64,000 nucleotides of DNA from Granulicella sp. (GCA_025408425.1 JANXYX010000001.1:62001-126000); one strand, 5' to 3'. Numbered from the stretch's first letter, positions 45,559-55,067 are shown. Numbers and translations: made by a program. The notes: a model not told the origin generated them from the letters alone.

Positions 45559-46635
45559 ATGGATCACCGTAAGTACGTGCCCGTCTTGAAGTGGAAGATG
45601 GGCGAATATCAAGCTTTAGCCCGCCTTAGCGAAGAGATCAAGTCACGAGTCGTCCCGCTGATCGAAGTACCTCCTGCCGGTTTCGACTTTGAAACCAAGC
45701 AAGTGAAAAAGACGCCCTCTGAGCACCTGAAAGACTTTGGCAAGAAACTCAACGACAAGTGGCAGGATCGAAATTGCCTTCTTGATCTGAAGTACTTTGA
45801 CCCAAAGATCAAGATGGGGTCACAGCACTACGTGAACTTCATTTTTGACCAAACCATCGCTAACGACTGCGGTGCTATACCCGTTCTGTCGCTTCAGAGC
45901 GACGAAGCCTTTTTAAAGGCTGTGGCCAAGATTCCGAGCATTGAAGAGAGCGGAATTGCGATCCGCCTTGCGAACGGCGACTTTGACAATCCTCAATTAG
46001 CGGATCAGATCAAGGACATCGGAAAGAGGACAGGCGTGGGCTGGGGGGAAACCGACGTAATCGTGGACCTTTGTAGGCCCGAATACATTCCAAAGACAGT
46101 TTTTCGCGGCGGACTCGCGATGATGTTGGCTTCGATCCCTCAACTCAACAAGGCGCGTTCCATGGTCGTCATTGGAACTTCGTACCCAAAAGTCTTGGCT
46201 GAGTACAAAGATAAGGAACAGCACGTGCCTCGTATGGAATGGATTGGATACAAGGATTTCGTCGGCACCCTCGACGAACAGGCGAGAATCCCCACATTTG
46301 GCGATTACGCCGTCGCCCACCCAGACTTAGTTGAACTTGATATGAGGTTCGTTACTCCGTATGCCAAGCTACGCTACACATTAGAAGACTCGTGGTATCT
46401 AGCCATCGGAAAGGCGGTCCGCACCGAAGGATTTGAACAGTATCGTGATATGTGTAAATCACTCATAAAGCAGCCCTTCTTCGATGGACCGAATTTCTCG
46501 GCAGGGGACGAATACATTGACCAATGCGCTAAAGGCAAGGTCAAGACGGGTAATCTCTCAACCTGGGTGTGGGTCGCTAACAATCGGCATATAACGAAGA
46601 CGCTATCTGACCTCTCCAGTTTTTTCGACCTTTGA
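45559..46635 (+). CDS. Beta-family protein (phage T4 beta-like), putative defence component (358 aa)
   Basis: The opening MDHRKYVPVLKWKMGEYQAL, followed by KSRVVPLIEVPP, and the later VGWGETDVIVDL are what I recall of the beta protein family named after a phage T4 protein (PF14350, also sce7725-like). The protein looks cytoplasmic with an alternating alpha/beta pattern and no membrane helix. The biochemical function is unknown. Homologues are often in variable genome islands beside sce7726-like nucleases, and one faces it here with a 59-base 3' overlap. Base composition is far more AT-rich than in neighbours. It has its own promoter and a strong ribosome site. Confidence 0.7.
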   Translation: MDHRKYVPVLKWKMGEYQALARLSEEIKSRVVPLIEVPPAGFDFETKQVKKTPSEHLKDFGKKLNDKWQDRNCLLDLKYFDPKIKMGSQHYVNFIFDQTIANDCGAIPVLSLQSDEAFLKAVAKIPSIEESGIAIRLANGDFDNPQLADQIKDIGKRTGVGWGETDVIVDLCRPEYIPKTVFRGGLAMMLASIPQLNKARSMVVIGTSYPKVLAEYKDKEQHVPRMEWIGYKDFVGTLDEQARIPTFGDYAVAHPDLVELDMRFVTPYAKLRYTLEDSWYLAIGKAVRTEGFEQYRDMCKSLIKQPFFDGPNFSAGDEYIDQCAKGKVKTGNLSTWVWVANNRHITKTLSDLSSFFDL

Positions 46636-47173
46636 GGCAGTCCCTCACGCGGCCACGCAGCTCATCAATCAAAAGTTGATCTGTAAGAAGCTTATATTGG
46701 AACGCTCTTGGCCTTCGAAGGACCGCGCCCGTGAAACCCAAGCTTTCGAGAATTCCGAGGACTTCTACTCTCCACAGCAATTCGGCAAGAGCTATAGGGT
46801 CAATCTCATTATTGATACCTGCCGTTCTGTAATTCTCGAATTTTATCCCTCCACGGGGACCCAAGACCGCCACCTTCACCCCCCACCATTCCGGAAGCCC
46901 GGGTATAGCCTTCGCAGCATGTCGCTCACCGACAACCAGAGTTGCCTTGTCTAGCACCTTGCCGTACGTCTCGACCTGGAAAGGAAGACGCTCGAGGGTA
47001 TCCTTGTCGCTTTTCAATTCGAATCCATGCAATGAGCCATTTACAACCGCCACATCGACTCTGCATCGCCCATGACGAAGCCCCAGTTCATCGAGCACAA
47101 GGGTATTGGGATCGCCATGATGGTCGCGAAGCACAGTACGATGGAGGGCCTTGCGTACATCAACGTCGCGCAT
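46577..47173 (-). CDS. sce7726-family PD-(D/E)XK nuclease-like protein (198 aa)
   Basis: The N-terminal half reads as a restriction-endonuclease-like fold: a glutamate in LVLDELGLRHG (about 29), then CRVDVAVVNGSLHGFELKSD with Asp about 40, Glu about 52 and Lys about 54, giving the D...ExK active site. TLVVGERH and WWGVKVAVLGPRGG follow as in the sce7726 family, known to me by name only. The C-terminus is basic. TGGAG five bases before the ATG is the ribosome site. It is convergent with the beta-family gene and overlaps its last 59 bases. A nucleic-acid-cutting role in phage defence is inferred. Confidence 0.72.
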   Translation of the reverse strand: MRDVDVRKALHRTVLRDHHGDPNTLVLDELGLRHGRCRVDVAVVNGSLHGFELKSDKDTLERLPFQVETYGKVLDKATLVVGERHAAKAIPGLPEWWGVKVAVLGPRGGIKFENYRTAGINNEIDPIALAELLWRVEVLGILESLGFTGAVLRRPRAFQYKLLTDQLLIDELRGRVRDCLKGRKNWRGQIASSLYADC

Positions 47174-47489
47174 CCAAACTCCATTTCAGATAAGTCACCG
47201 TCACAATGGGCTGCGCAAGTACTTTAGCAGAAGTGTTGCATGTAGGATGCGTCCGGGTAGTCCAGCGGTAAATAGGAAGTAGCCGCTCTGCAGTGCCTCG
47301 GCCTCTCTGGTCAGTCAAGTTTCAAGCGCATGACTAATTCCTCCCTTGCCCGCGGAGCTGATCGTCTTGACAGACCCCATCCGTCAAACAACCCCAGACC
47401 AATCCCGCAATAAACTCCCCAGACCCACAAGTCCAAACCTATCTCCCCTGTTTCGAAGACTTTGCACACTTTTGACGGGGAAGGGTACC
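47174..47489. other. Intergenic region with shared repeat motifs
   Basis: No gene is supported. CTATCTCCCCTGTTTCGAAG followed by ACTTTGCAC (47439-47467) matches the block at about 14458-14486, and GGGTACCC follows at 47483-47490. A tRNA-like string at 47249-47330 was examined and rejected. Confidence 0.5.
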
Positions 47490-47732
47490 CTACTCCTCCC
47501 GCCGCTCCTTCGCCTTATAAGCCCGCGTCACCACCCCAGCCTCTGCCACGCACTTATCCGACACCCTCACCGGGCTCGCGCACTTCCCCGCCGCCGCCCG
47601 CGTAAAGCTCCGCAGCAGCCGGTTCACATCCACCTTGCCATCCCGCACCTCGCGCTCCACCGCGGAGTGCATCGCAGACAGCAGCTCAGCCCGCAACTCA
47701 TTGAAGACCTTATCGATGTATATGTATGGCAT
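47490..47732 (-). CDS. Small hypothetical protein (80 aa)
   Basis: From the ATG at 47732 it reads MPYIYIDKVFNELRAELLSA and continues with an amphipathic helix (MHSAVEREVRDGKVDVNRLL) and a basic end (TRAYKAKERREE). Two cysteines are present (KCASPVRVSDKC). There is no signal peptide. I know no named family. The frame extends upstream to 47840 but those residues look random. Coding character is moderate, and the gene is divergent from the arabinofuranosidase. Confidence 0.55.
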   Translation of the reverse strand: MPYIYIDKVFNELRAELLSAMHSAVEREVRDGKVDVNRLLRSFTRAAAGKCASPVRVSDKCVAEAGVVTRAYKAKERREE

Positions 47733-47882
47733 CCACTCTCCACGCCCCAAGGCACCTGTCGAAACAATACAGGCAGCCCCAGAAATCCGCATCCCCGACC
47801 GCCTCCAAACTTTACTTGCGTTCCCCCTTGCGCCCTTCAATAGTCCTGTATATCGTTCTTATGACTACGAGGAAACGTTTAC

Positions 47883-49604
47883 ATGTCCACAAATTCGACT
47901 CCCACCGCCACCTCCCGCCGCTCCTTCCTTAAAGCCTCCACCCTCGCCGCCTCCGCCATCGCTCTCCGCGGCTCCAGCCTTCTCGCCCAGACCACCGCGC
48001 ACACCGACGCCACCATCGACCTCTTCCCAGCCGAACCTATCGGCACCATCTCTCCCGAGATCTACTCCCACTTCATCGAGCATCTCGGCGGAGTCATCTA
48101 CGACGGCGTCTGGGTCGGCGAAGGCTCCAAAATCCCCAACCAGAACGGCATCCGAACCGCCTTCATCGACGCCATGCGCGCCGTCCAGGCGCCTGTCCTC
48201 CGCTGGCCCGGCGGCTGCTTCGCCGACTCCTACGACTGGCGCGACGGCATCGGCAACCGCGACAAGCGCCCCGCCCGCTCCGGCTTCTGGGACCAGCAGG
48301 ACAACAACCAGTACGGCCTCCACGAGTTCATGCGCACCTGCCGCGCCATCGGCTGCAAGCCCTACCTCGCCGCCAACCTCCGCACCTTGCCCGCCCGCGA
48401 CTTCTACCAGGAGATCGAGTACTGCAACGCCCCCGCCGGCGACGTCCCCTCCAACTCCGCCGCCAAGGCCGCCCCAAACTCCCTCGCCGCTCTCCGCGCC
48501 GCCAACGGCGACCGCGCTCCCTTCAACGTAGATCTCTGGGGCGTCGGCAACGAGTCATGGGGCTGCGGTGGCAACCTCACCCCCGAAGAGTACGCCGCCA
48601 TGTTCCGCCGCTACACCGCATGGACCCCCTCCTACGGCAAGGACCCCCTCCGCTTCGTAGCCGTCGGCCCCAACGGAGACGACGTCGACTGGACCACCCG
48701 CCTCTTCAAGTCCCTCTACGGCAACCCTGAGCGCCGCCACCTCTGGGGACTCTCCATCCACTACTACACCTCCGGCAGCCCCTCTCAGTTCGCCGCCGGC
48801 GACGCCCTCAAGTTCAACTCCGACGACTACTACGACCTCCTCACCCGCGGCTCCATCATGGAGCGCGTCGTCAACGACCACTGGCACGCCATGGGCAACA
48901 CCCCCGGCCAGCCCCAGGTCAAACTCGTCGTCGACGAGTGGGGAGCCTGGTACGGCAAGGGCACCGAACTCGCCCCCAACTACAACCTCTCCCAGCAGTC
49001 CACCATGCGCGATGCCCTCCTCACCGGCATCACCCTCGACATCTTCCAGCGCCATGCAGACAAGGTCGCCGTCGCCAACGTCGCCCAGTCCATCAACTGC
49101 ATCCACTCCCTCATGCTCGCGCAGGAAGACAACTTCACCGTCACCCCCACCTTCCACGTCTTCCAGATGTACCTGCCCCACCGCGGAGCCCAGGCCATCC
49201 GCGCCGAGTTCACCGCCCCCACCATCGAGAACCCGCTCGCCAACGCACCCATCCCCGTCGGCGGCAACAGCTACATCGGCTCGCTCGAAGCCGTCAAAAC
49301 CCTCGCCGGCCTCAGCGGTTCAGCCTCCATCGCTACCACCGGCAACGGTAAAATCCTCACCCTCACCGTCGTCAATCCCCACCTCGACCGCCCCATCACC
49401 TCCGACATCGGCATCCGCGGAGCCAGCATCTCCTCCGCCAGAGCCACTGTCCTTGCCAGCAACGACGTCCACGACCACAACGACTTCGCCCACCCCAACG
49501 CCGTAAAACCCGCCCCAGCCACCACCGAGCAACCCTCGGGCGGACGCCTCATCCACACCTTCCCTGCAGCCAGCGTCACCACGCTTCAGATCAGCATCGG
49601 CTAG
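47883..49604 (+). CDS. Alpha-L-arabinofuranosidase, GH51, Tat-exported (573 aa)
   Basis: This enzyme releases terminal arabinose from hemicellulose or pectin side chains. A twin-arginine signal is visible (SRRSFLKASTLAASAIAL), so the folded protein is exported. The TIM barrel carries LRWPGGCFADSYDW, the acid/base Glu in GVGNESWGCGG (about 224) and the nucleophile Glu in VVDEWGAWYGKG (about 352). A C-terminal beta domain (ILTLTVVNPHLDRPI) completes the GH51 layout. It fits a soil plant-polymer degrader. A terminator hairpin follows at 49641-49679. Confidence 0.95.
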   Translation: MSTNSTPTATSRRSFLKASTLAASAIALRGSSLLAQTTAHTDATIDLFPAEPIGTISPEIYSHFIEHLGGVIYDGVWVGEGSKIPNQNGIRTAFIDAMRAVQAPVLRWPGGCFADSYDWRDGIGNRDKRPARSGFWDQQDNNQYGLHEFMRTCRAIGCKPYLAANLRTLPARDFYQEIEYCNAPAGDVPSNSAAKAAPNSLAALRAANGDRAPFNVDLWGVGNESWGCGGNLTPEEYAAMFRRYTAWTPSYGKDPLRFVAVGPNGDDVDWTTRLFKSLYGNPERRHLWGLSIHYYTSGSPSQFAAGDALKFNSDDYYDLLTRGSIMERVVNDHWHAMGNTPGQPQVKLVVDEWGAWYGKGTELAPNYNLSQQSTMRDALLTGITLDIFQRHADKVAVANVAQSINCIHSLMLAQEDNFTVTPTFHVFQMYLPHRGAQAIRAEFTAPTIENPLANAPIPVGGNSYIGSLEAVKTLAGLSGSASIATTGNGKILTLTVVNPHLDRPITSDIGIRGASISSARATVLASNDVHDHNDFAHPNAVKPAPATTEQPSGGRLIHTFPAASVTTLQISIG

Positions 49605-49640
49605 CCCTGACTGGTCAGGGCCGGTCTTAATCCAACCACA

Positions 49641-49679
49641 AAAGCCGTAGATCCCTCAATTCAGAGGATCTACGGCTTT
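49641..49679 (+). terminator. Rho-independent-type terminator after the GH51 gene
   Basis: AAAGCCGTAGATCC (49641-49654) pairs perfectly with GGATCTACGGCTTT (49666-49679) around an 11-base loop. Confidence 0.8.
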
Positions 49680-49753
49680 CAACTATCAGGACACACTCTT
49701 ACCTGCATCGACCAAAGTCAACCGGATTGCTCCAGCCCTTCCGAAACTCCTGC

Positions 49754-50086
49754 TCAGGCTGCTTCGGAAACCTCGTCCATTGCCACAACATCAATCGGCG
49801 CTGAAAGACACTGGTCGAGCAGACCCAATCCCGCCGGGTGACCTTTCCAACCCTCACGGCTCAGCCAGTTATCCCGGCTGCTCCATACCGAGTGGATCGC
49901 AAACACCATCGGATCCTTCGACAGCCGATAAAGATCACAGAATAAACATTCACTCTCGCGTCTTGTGTTCGTCACCAGACGCTGAAGTTCATGCAACATC
50001 ATCCTCTCGAAGCCCTTCTTCGCTCGGAACGTAGACACGTAGAGAGCAGTCTCAACTTCTTTCGCGCTAACTGGTTTCTTCCGCAT
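49754..50086 (-). CDS. ABM-domain monooxygenase-like protein (110 aa)
   Basis: This is a small dimeric alpha/beta protein of the antibiotic biosynthesis monooxygenase fold. Seen are ALYVSTFRAKKGFERMMLHE, TRRESECLFCDLYRLSKDP and FAIHSVWSSRDNWLSREG, matching the typical strand-helix pattern with the trailing W. Members act on quinols or haem without cofactors, and the substrate here is unknown. The first twelve residues (MRKKPVSAKEVE) are an extra basic tail. It is divergent from the regulator at 50360. Confidence 0.72.
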   Translation of the reverse strand: MRKKPVSAKEVETALYVSTFRAKKGFERMMLHELQRLVTNTRRESECLFCDLYRLSKDPMVFAIHSVWSSRDNWLSREGWKGHPAGLGLLDQCLSAPIDVVAMDEVSEAA

Positions 50087-50247
50087 AATGACTCTCCAAA
50101 AAATTGGCTGATCCGCTCATAAAGGATGTCGTTTTATAAAATCACGCTGATCCCCGACGGATTGTGCAGTCCGGTCCCGGACTCCACATCTATATGCGTC
50201 TAAAGTTGGTCACGGTAAGGTCTTTGCGGTATACAGTACAGAACTTA

Positions 50248-50320
50248 TCAGGTAAATATCCATCTAAACCATTGATGAACATATGGTTAGCGTTATAAAA
50301 ATATACTGAACTTTACCTGA
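50248..50320. promoter_or_regulatory. Spaced inverted repeat TCAGGTAAA / TTTACCTGA
   Basis: TCAGGTAAA (50248-50256) and its exact complement TTTACCTGA (50312-50320) flank an AT-rich segment. Each lies close to a copy of ATACAGnGTACA-like sequence. The pair may be two operator half-sites for the downstream regulator or its divergent neighbour. Confidence 0.4.
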
Positions 50321-50359
50321 CGCAATACAGGGTACAATTCTGCGGCGGAACATAATGCC

Positions 50360-51590
50360 ATGCCGGTTGACTCCATAAGCGTGAATCCGATTCACCTCGA
50401 CGACGCTGAGAAGGCTGCCGTCGAGCGTCAGCTCAATCGAATCCTCGAAAATCGCCACTTCAACCACAGCCGCCGCTTCCCTGCTTTTCTCCGCTTTGTC
50501 GTCCAGAAAACCCTCACCGGCAGCACTGATCTCCTCAAAGAAAGAACCCTCGGCGTCGAGATCTTTGGCCGGGCCGCTGACTACGACACATCCTCAGACC
50601 CCATCGTCCGAGTCACCGCCGCGGAGATCCGCAAGCGCCTCGCCCAGTACTATCAGGAACCCGGCCACGAGAATGAACTACGGATCTCCGTCGACGCCGG
50701 CTCCTATGTCCCCCAGTTCCACTGGCCAAACCAGACTCAAAGCCTCACTCCGGACACACGTCCAGCTTCAGCACCGCTAGCCACACCCCACGCCTCTCCA
50801 GAAATTGCCAGCCGGACGCGGCACTGGCCCGGAATCACGTTCGCCATCCTAATTGTCCTGGGGTCGGCTGCAGCATTAACAGGTTGGCGCTCCACCCACA
50901 ACTCCCCCATCGATTTCTTCTGGGGTCCTGTCCTCAACTCCGGGGACCCCGCATTGTTCTGTATTGTCGAGCAGCGTCATTTCACTGGCCTTGCCGTGGA
51001 TTCCGCCGACCCGACCCGACAGATCACCATCAAGACCGACATGAACACCGTCAACCTCGATGACGTCACGGCCATCGTCAAGATCGGGAGCCTGCTCCGT
51101 GACGGCGGAAAGAAGTACTCCCTCAAGGCAGCCGATGCCACCACCCTCTCCGACATCCGCAACGGCCCTACCATCTTCGTCGGCGCATTCGACAACGCCT
51201 GGACCATGCGTCTCACCAAGCCACTTCGCTTCCGCTTCGGCAACGACCCGGAGTTCACCTCAGGAGTGGATCACCGACAGCACCTCCACCAAGCCACCGC
51301 AGTGGTTCACTGAGCGTCCCATCCTGGAAAACGCCAACAACTATCGCGAGTACGCCATCATTGCGCGCTTCGTTGATCCCGACACCGGCCAACTCTGCGT
51401 CATCGTCGCCGGCCTCGGTCAAGCCAGCACCCGGGCCGCCGGAGAGTTCCTCTCCGATTCCACCCTCCTCGCCGAGCTACAACACCTCGCACCCTCAGCC
51501 ACCAGGAAGAATCTTGAGGCAGTCATCAGCACCCAGATCATCGACGGCCAGCCCGGCGCACCGAAGATCGAGGCCTCCTACTTCTGGTAG
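50360..51590 (+). pseudogene. Membrane-anchored regulator with winged-helix-like domain, frameshifted
   Basis: The N-terminal 115 residues (AVERQLNRILENRHFNHSRR, then RTLGVEIFGRAADYDTSSDP and VRVTAAEIRKRLAQYY) form a DNA-binding-like domain I recall as abundant in Terriglobia. A membrane helix (GITFAILIVLGSAAALTGW, about 155-175) and a periplasmic ligand-type domain follow. The first frame ends at 51313. The natural continuation (EWITDSTSTKPPQWFTERPI to EASYFW at 51590) is in the next frame, so there is one extra base near 51260. Whole length would be about 410. It may be a genuine mutation or a sequencing error. Confidence 0.75.
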
Positions 51591-51607
51591 GCCCCAATCC
51601 CCGGACG

Positions 51608-51652
51608 TCGTCATCCTTCGCACAGCACTAGACTTGCTTCCGCCTAGTGCTG
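51608..51652. terminator. Bidirectional hairpin between convergent genes
   Basis: CAGCACTAG (51623-51631) and CTAGTGCTG (51644-51652) form a stem, and the second arm contains the TAG stop of the decarboxylase. The left flank GTCATCCTTCG is the same as in the REP-like elements of the window. Confidence 0.6.
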
Positions 51653-54067
51653 CTCCCGCATGTTTGTATCGATCGGAGCCGTCGCAGCCGATTTCCGCTT
51701 CCGCTTCACCGGAGGTGCCGAACTCGGAGGCCGATTCTTTCCGTTGCCATTGCGACGTTTGCCCTGAGCCTCCACAACGCTCCGCATCCAGTAATTGCCC
51801 TCGGCGTCCACCTCAATCCCATGAACCTCGCGTTCGAAGCCCGGGAACCGCTTGCCGAACTCCTCCATCGCCAGGATCAGCTTGATCACAGGACTGTCCG
51901 CACTACCCAGCCGCTCGCCCGGCATACTCATTGGAATCCCCGGCGGATAAGGCACCAGCATCACTGCGGCAATTCGCCCGGCCATATCCCTGAAGCGGAT
52001 CTTCTCCGTCTCGTTTCGCAGCAGCTTCTGGTACGTCTGCGCCGGAGTCAGCACTGGATCGAAGTCCTCATCGCAGGCCTCGTTCACCAGCCCTGAAAGA
52101 TTCAGCTCCACCATCGCCGCGTGCATCTCGTCCGAGAGCTCCTTCAAAGTCACATTTCGGTACCGCGCAGGAAACCGCGACACCAGCTCCGGCATCGCTT
52201 CTTCCAACGGGGCTTCCGAGTCGTACAGCCGCTTGAACTCGAACAAGTTCTCCAGCAGGCTGCCCCACTTGCCCTTCGACGTCCCAACCGAGAACAGCAC
52301 CAGCACCGTGTAATCTCCAGTGCGTGCGATCTCCACTCGCCGGGCATCCAGAAACTCCGTCAGAATCGCCGCCGGAATCCCCCAGTCCCCAACCACACCC
52401 TGCGCATTCACGCCTGGCGTCAGAATCGTCACCTTGGTCGGGTCCAGCATGCAGTAGTCGTCTGCAATATCTTCGTCCTGGAAACCGTGCCAATCCTCGC
52501 CCGTCTTCAGTGTCCACGCGCTCGACCGATTCGTCAGCAAACCGTCCGCAGCCTCTTCCAGCAGGTAAGTCTTCCCATCCAGCGGATCGAACACATACTC
52601 CGGCTGATACAGCCGGAAGAACCAGCCCTCTTCAGCCTCCCGCAGCCGATGCCCAATCGACGACATCGCCTTCCGGAAGCTGATCGCATCCTGCAGCGTC
52701 TCACTCATCAGTGTCGGTCCGGCAGGCTCGTCCATCATCGCCGCCGCAACGTCCAGCGAAGCAATCAGCGGATAAAACGGCGAAGTCGTCCCATGCATCA
52801 TGAACGATTCGTTGAACTGGTCGAAGTCCAATGCAGCACGCGGGCTCAGCTTCACATGGATCATCGATCCCATCGAAAACGCTGCCAGCATCTTGTGCGT
52901 CGATTGCACCGCGAAGATCGCCGGACGATCCGGCATGTCGTCCGGAACCCCCATCGCAAACCGTCCCTGGTAGATCTGGTGGAACTTCGCATACGCGTAC
53001 CACGCCTCGTCGAAGTGGATCCGCGGCACGCTCTTCGCCAGCTCCGTCACCACCCGATTCACGTCGTAGCACAGCCCGTCATACGTCGAGTTCGTCACCA
53101 CCGCATACGTCGGAACCTGCGACCGCGCACCAGCCGTCAACGGACTCTTCTCAATCAAGCCCTGGATGAAGTCAGGATGAAACCGCTTCAGCGGAACCAG
53201 CCCGATCATGCCGTATCCATTGCGCGTCGGCTTCATATACACCGGCCGCGCACCCGTCACCGTCAGCGAGTGGCAGATCGACTTATGGCAGTTCGCGTCA
53301 GCCAGCACAATGTCGTCCTGCGCAATCAAGCCATGCCCGATGATCTGGTTCGAGGTCGACGACCCTCCCAGCACATAGAACGTCCAGTCCGCACCAAAGA
53401 TCCGCGCCGCATTCCGTTCCGACTCGCCCGCTGGCCCAATATGATCCAGCCACGACCCCAGCGGCGCAGTCGAGATCCCCAGGTCCGAACGCATGATGTT
53501 CTCGCCGAAAAACTTGTGAAACTCCATCCCCACCGGATGCTTCAGAAACGCCACGCCGCCCATGTGCCCCGGCGCGTCCCACGAGTAGGCTCCCTGGTCG
53601 GTGTACTTCTTCAGCTCGCGAAAATACGGCGGCAACAACTGCTCGTGATACCGCTCCACCGCAAAGTCCACGCGGTTCGCAATAAACGCAGGCGTATCGC
53701 CAAACAGGTGGATGTACTCATGCACCTGCTTCACCACTTCCAGCGGAAGCTCGCTCACCAGCGTGCGGTCCGCAATCAGGAAGATCGGTATCTTCTTATT
53801 CCGGCGACGCACGGCGCGCAGAATCTTCAGCGCAGCTCTCTCGTCGAACTGGTTCTCCCCCTCCAGGTCCCAGTCCAGCAGAATCGCACTATACGACGGG
53901 TCCGACGTCACCAGCGAAACGCCATCCTCCGGAGTCGACGTCCGGATCACCTCATAGCCTTCTACTTTAATTGCATCGACCAAACGTTCCATGGCCCGGT
54001 CCGATACGGAATCCGTGCCACCCACTTCACTTGCGATCAATAAAACCCAACGGCCTTCTGCGGTCAT
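51644..54067 (-). CDS. Orn/Lys/Arg decarboxylase with N-terminal wing domain (807 aa)
   Basis: This PLP-dependent fold-I amino-acid decarboxylase is of the large bacterial type (AdiA/CadA/SpeF). Residues 1-130 are the receiver-like wing domain (SAILLDWDLEGENQFDERAA). The catalytic core has HFDEAWYAYAKFH (Asp about 353) and the Schiff-base lysine in STHKMLAAFSMG (Lys about 392). The C-terminal domain contains VPYPPGIPMSMPGERLG. A basic tail (KRRNGNGKNRPP...KRKRKS) is unusual. It makes a polyamine or supports acid resistance; the exact substrate is not clear. The gene is monocistronic. Confidence 0.93.
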   Translation of the reverse strand: MTAEGRWVLLIASEVGGTDSVSDRAMERLVDAIKVEGYEVIRTSTPEDGVSLVTSDPSYSAILLDWDLEGENQFDERAALKILRAVRRRNKKIPIFLIADRTLVSELPLEVVKQVHEYIHLFGDTPAFIANRVDFAVERYHEQLLPPYFRELKKYTDQGAYSWDAPGHMGGVAFLKHPVGMEFHKFFGENIMRSDLGISTAPLGSWLDHIGPAGESERNAARIFGADWTFYVLGGSSTSNQIIGHGLIAQDDIVLADANCHKSICHSLTVTGARPVYMKPTRNGYGMIGLVPLKRFHPDFIQGLIEKSPLTAGARSQVPTYAVVTNSTYDGLCYDVNRVVTELAKSVPRIHFDEAWYAYAKFHQIYQGRFAMGVPDDMPDRPAIFAVQSTHKMLAAFSMGSMIHVKLSPRAALDFDQFNESFMMHGTTSPFYPLIASLDVAAAMMDEPAGPTLMSETLQDAISFRKAMSSIGHRLREAEEGWFFRLYQPEYVFDPLDGKTYLLEEAADGLLTNRSSAWTLKTGEDWHGFQDEDIADDYCMLDPTKVTILTPGVNAQGVVGDWGIPAAILTEFLDARRVEIARTGDYTVLVLFSVGTSKGKWGSLLENLFEFKRLYDSEAPLEEAMPELVSRFPARYRNVTLKELSDEMHAAMVELNLSGLVNEACDEDFDPVLTPAQTYQKLLRNETEKIRFRDMAGRIAAVMLVPYPPGIPMSMPGERLGSADSPVIKLILAMEEFGKRFPGFEREVHGIEVDAEGNYWMRSVVEAQGKRRNGNGKNRPPSSAPPVKRKRKSAATAPIDTNMREQH

Positions 54068-54212
54068 ACACCTCTCACAACAAACATATCTGATCTTACA
54101 GCGTTATCTTTATTAGACGTTGAAGCCTCGTAAATCCCGCAGTCGGCCTAATGCCACACCCCCACCCCACAATCCCATACAATAGACGAGGCTCACGGGA
54201 AGGTTCACACGC

Positions 54213-55067
54213 ATGGCCTGGTTTAAGCGCGAAGATCTCGAAATCATCAACGACGAGCAGAAGACCGTCCGTACCGAAGGCCTCTGGGTCCGCTGCGACG
54301 GCTGCCGACAGATCATCTGGAAGGCAGACATCGAGGCCAACCAGCAAGTCTGCCCCAAGTGCGGCAAGCACTTCCGCATCGACGCCCGCGCCCGCATCGA
54401 AAACCTCCTCGAACCCGGCTACCAACTCGTCGACCTCGAACTCCGCTCCACCGACCCCCTCCAGTTCACTGACCTCAAGCCCTACGCCAAACGCCTCATC
54501 GAAGCCCAGAAAAAAACCGGCCTCAACGACGCCATCATCAACGCCATCGGCCACATCGGCCCCCACCCCGTCGTCCTCTCCGTCATGGAGTACGCCTTCA
54601 TCGGCGGCAGCATGGGCGCAGTCGTCGGCGAAACCATCGCCCGCGCCGTGGACCGCTCCCTCGCCACTGGCCACCCGCTCATCATCATCGCCGCATCCGG
54701 CGGAGCCCGCATGATGGAAGGCATCGCCTCCCTCATGCAACTCGCCAAAATCTCCGCGGGTCTCGGCCGCCTCGACGACGCCGGCATCCCCTACATCTCC
54801 GTCATGACCGATCCCACCACCGGCGGCGTCACCGCCAGCTTCGCCATGCTCGGCGACCTCAACATCGCCGAACCCGGAGCACTTATCGGATTCGCCGGCC
54901 CCCGCGTCATCGAGCAGACCATCCGCCAGAAGCTCCCCGAAGGCTTCCAGCGCTCAGAGTTCCTCCTCGAACACGGCTTCCTCGACGCCATCGTCCCACG
55001 CAAAGAGCTCAAGTTCTACATCTCCGCAGCTCTCACCTGGATGACCTCTTCTCCGCCACTCTCCTAA
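54213..55067 (+). CDS. accD: Acetyl-CoA carboxylase carboxyltransferase subunit beta (284 aa)
   Basis: With AccA this subunit transfers the carboxyl group from biotin to acetyl-CoA, the first step of fatty acid synthesis. The four-cysteine zinc ribbon (Cys about 28, 31, 47, 50; RCDGCRQIIW, CPKCGKHFRI) and the crotonase-like core (VVLSVMEYAFIGGSMGAVVG, ASGGARMMEG, DPTTGGVTASFAMLGD) are intact. Length is standard. A promoter-like CAATCCCATACAATAGA lies about 40 bases upstream. No folC or accA follows; the downstream region is repeat DNA. Confidence 0.97.
   Translation: MAWFKREDLEIINDEQKTVRTEGLWVRCDGCRQIIWKADIEANQQVCPKCGKHFRIDARARIENLLEPGYQLVDLELRSTDPLQFTDLKPYAKRLIEAQKKTGLNDAIINAIGHIGPHPVVLSVMEYAFIGGSMGAVVGETIARAVDRSLATGHPLIIIAASGGARMMEGIASLMQLAKISAGLGRLDDAGIPYISVMTDPTTGGVTASFAMLGDLNIAEPGALIGFAGPRVIEQTIRQKLPEGFQRSEFLLEHGFLDAIVPRKELKFYISAALTWMTSSPPLS

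Noticed and set aside
47249..47330. tRNA-like string (GGGTAGTCCAGCGGTAA and following bases)
   Set aside because: A D-arm-like word is present but no T-psi-C loop, no paired acceptor ends and no CCA-adjacent stem could be formed.
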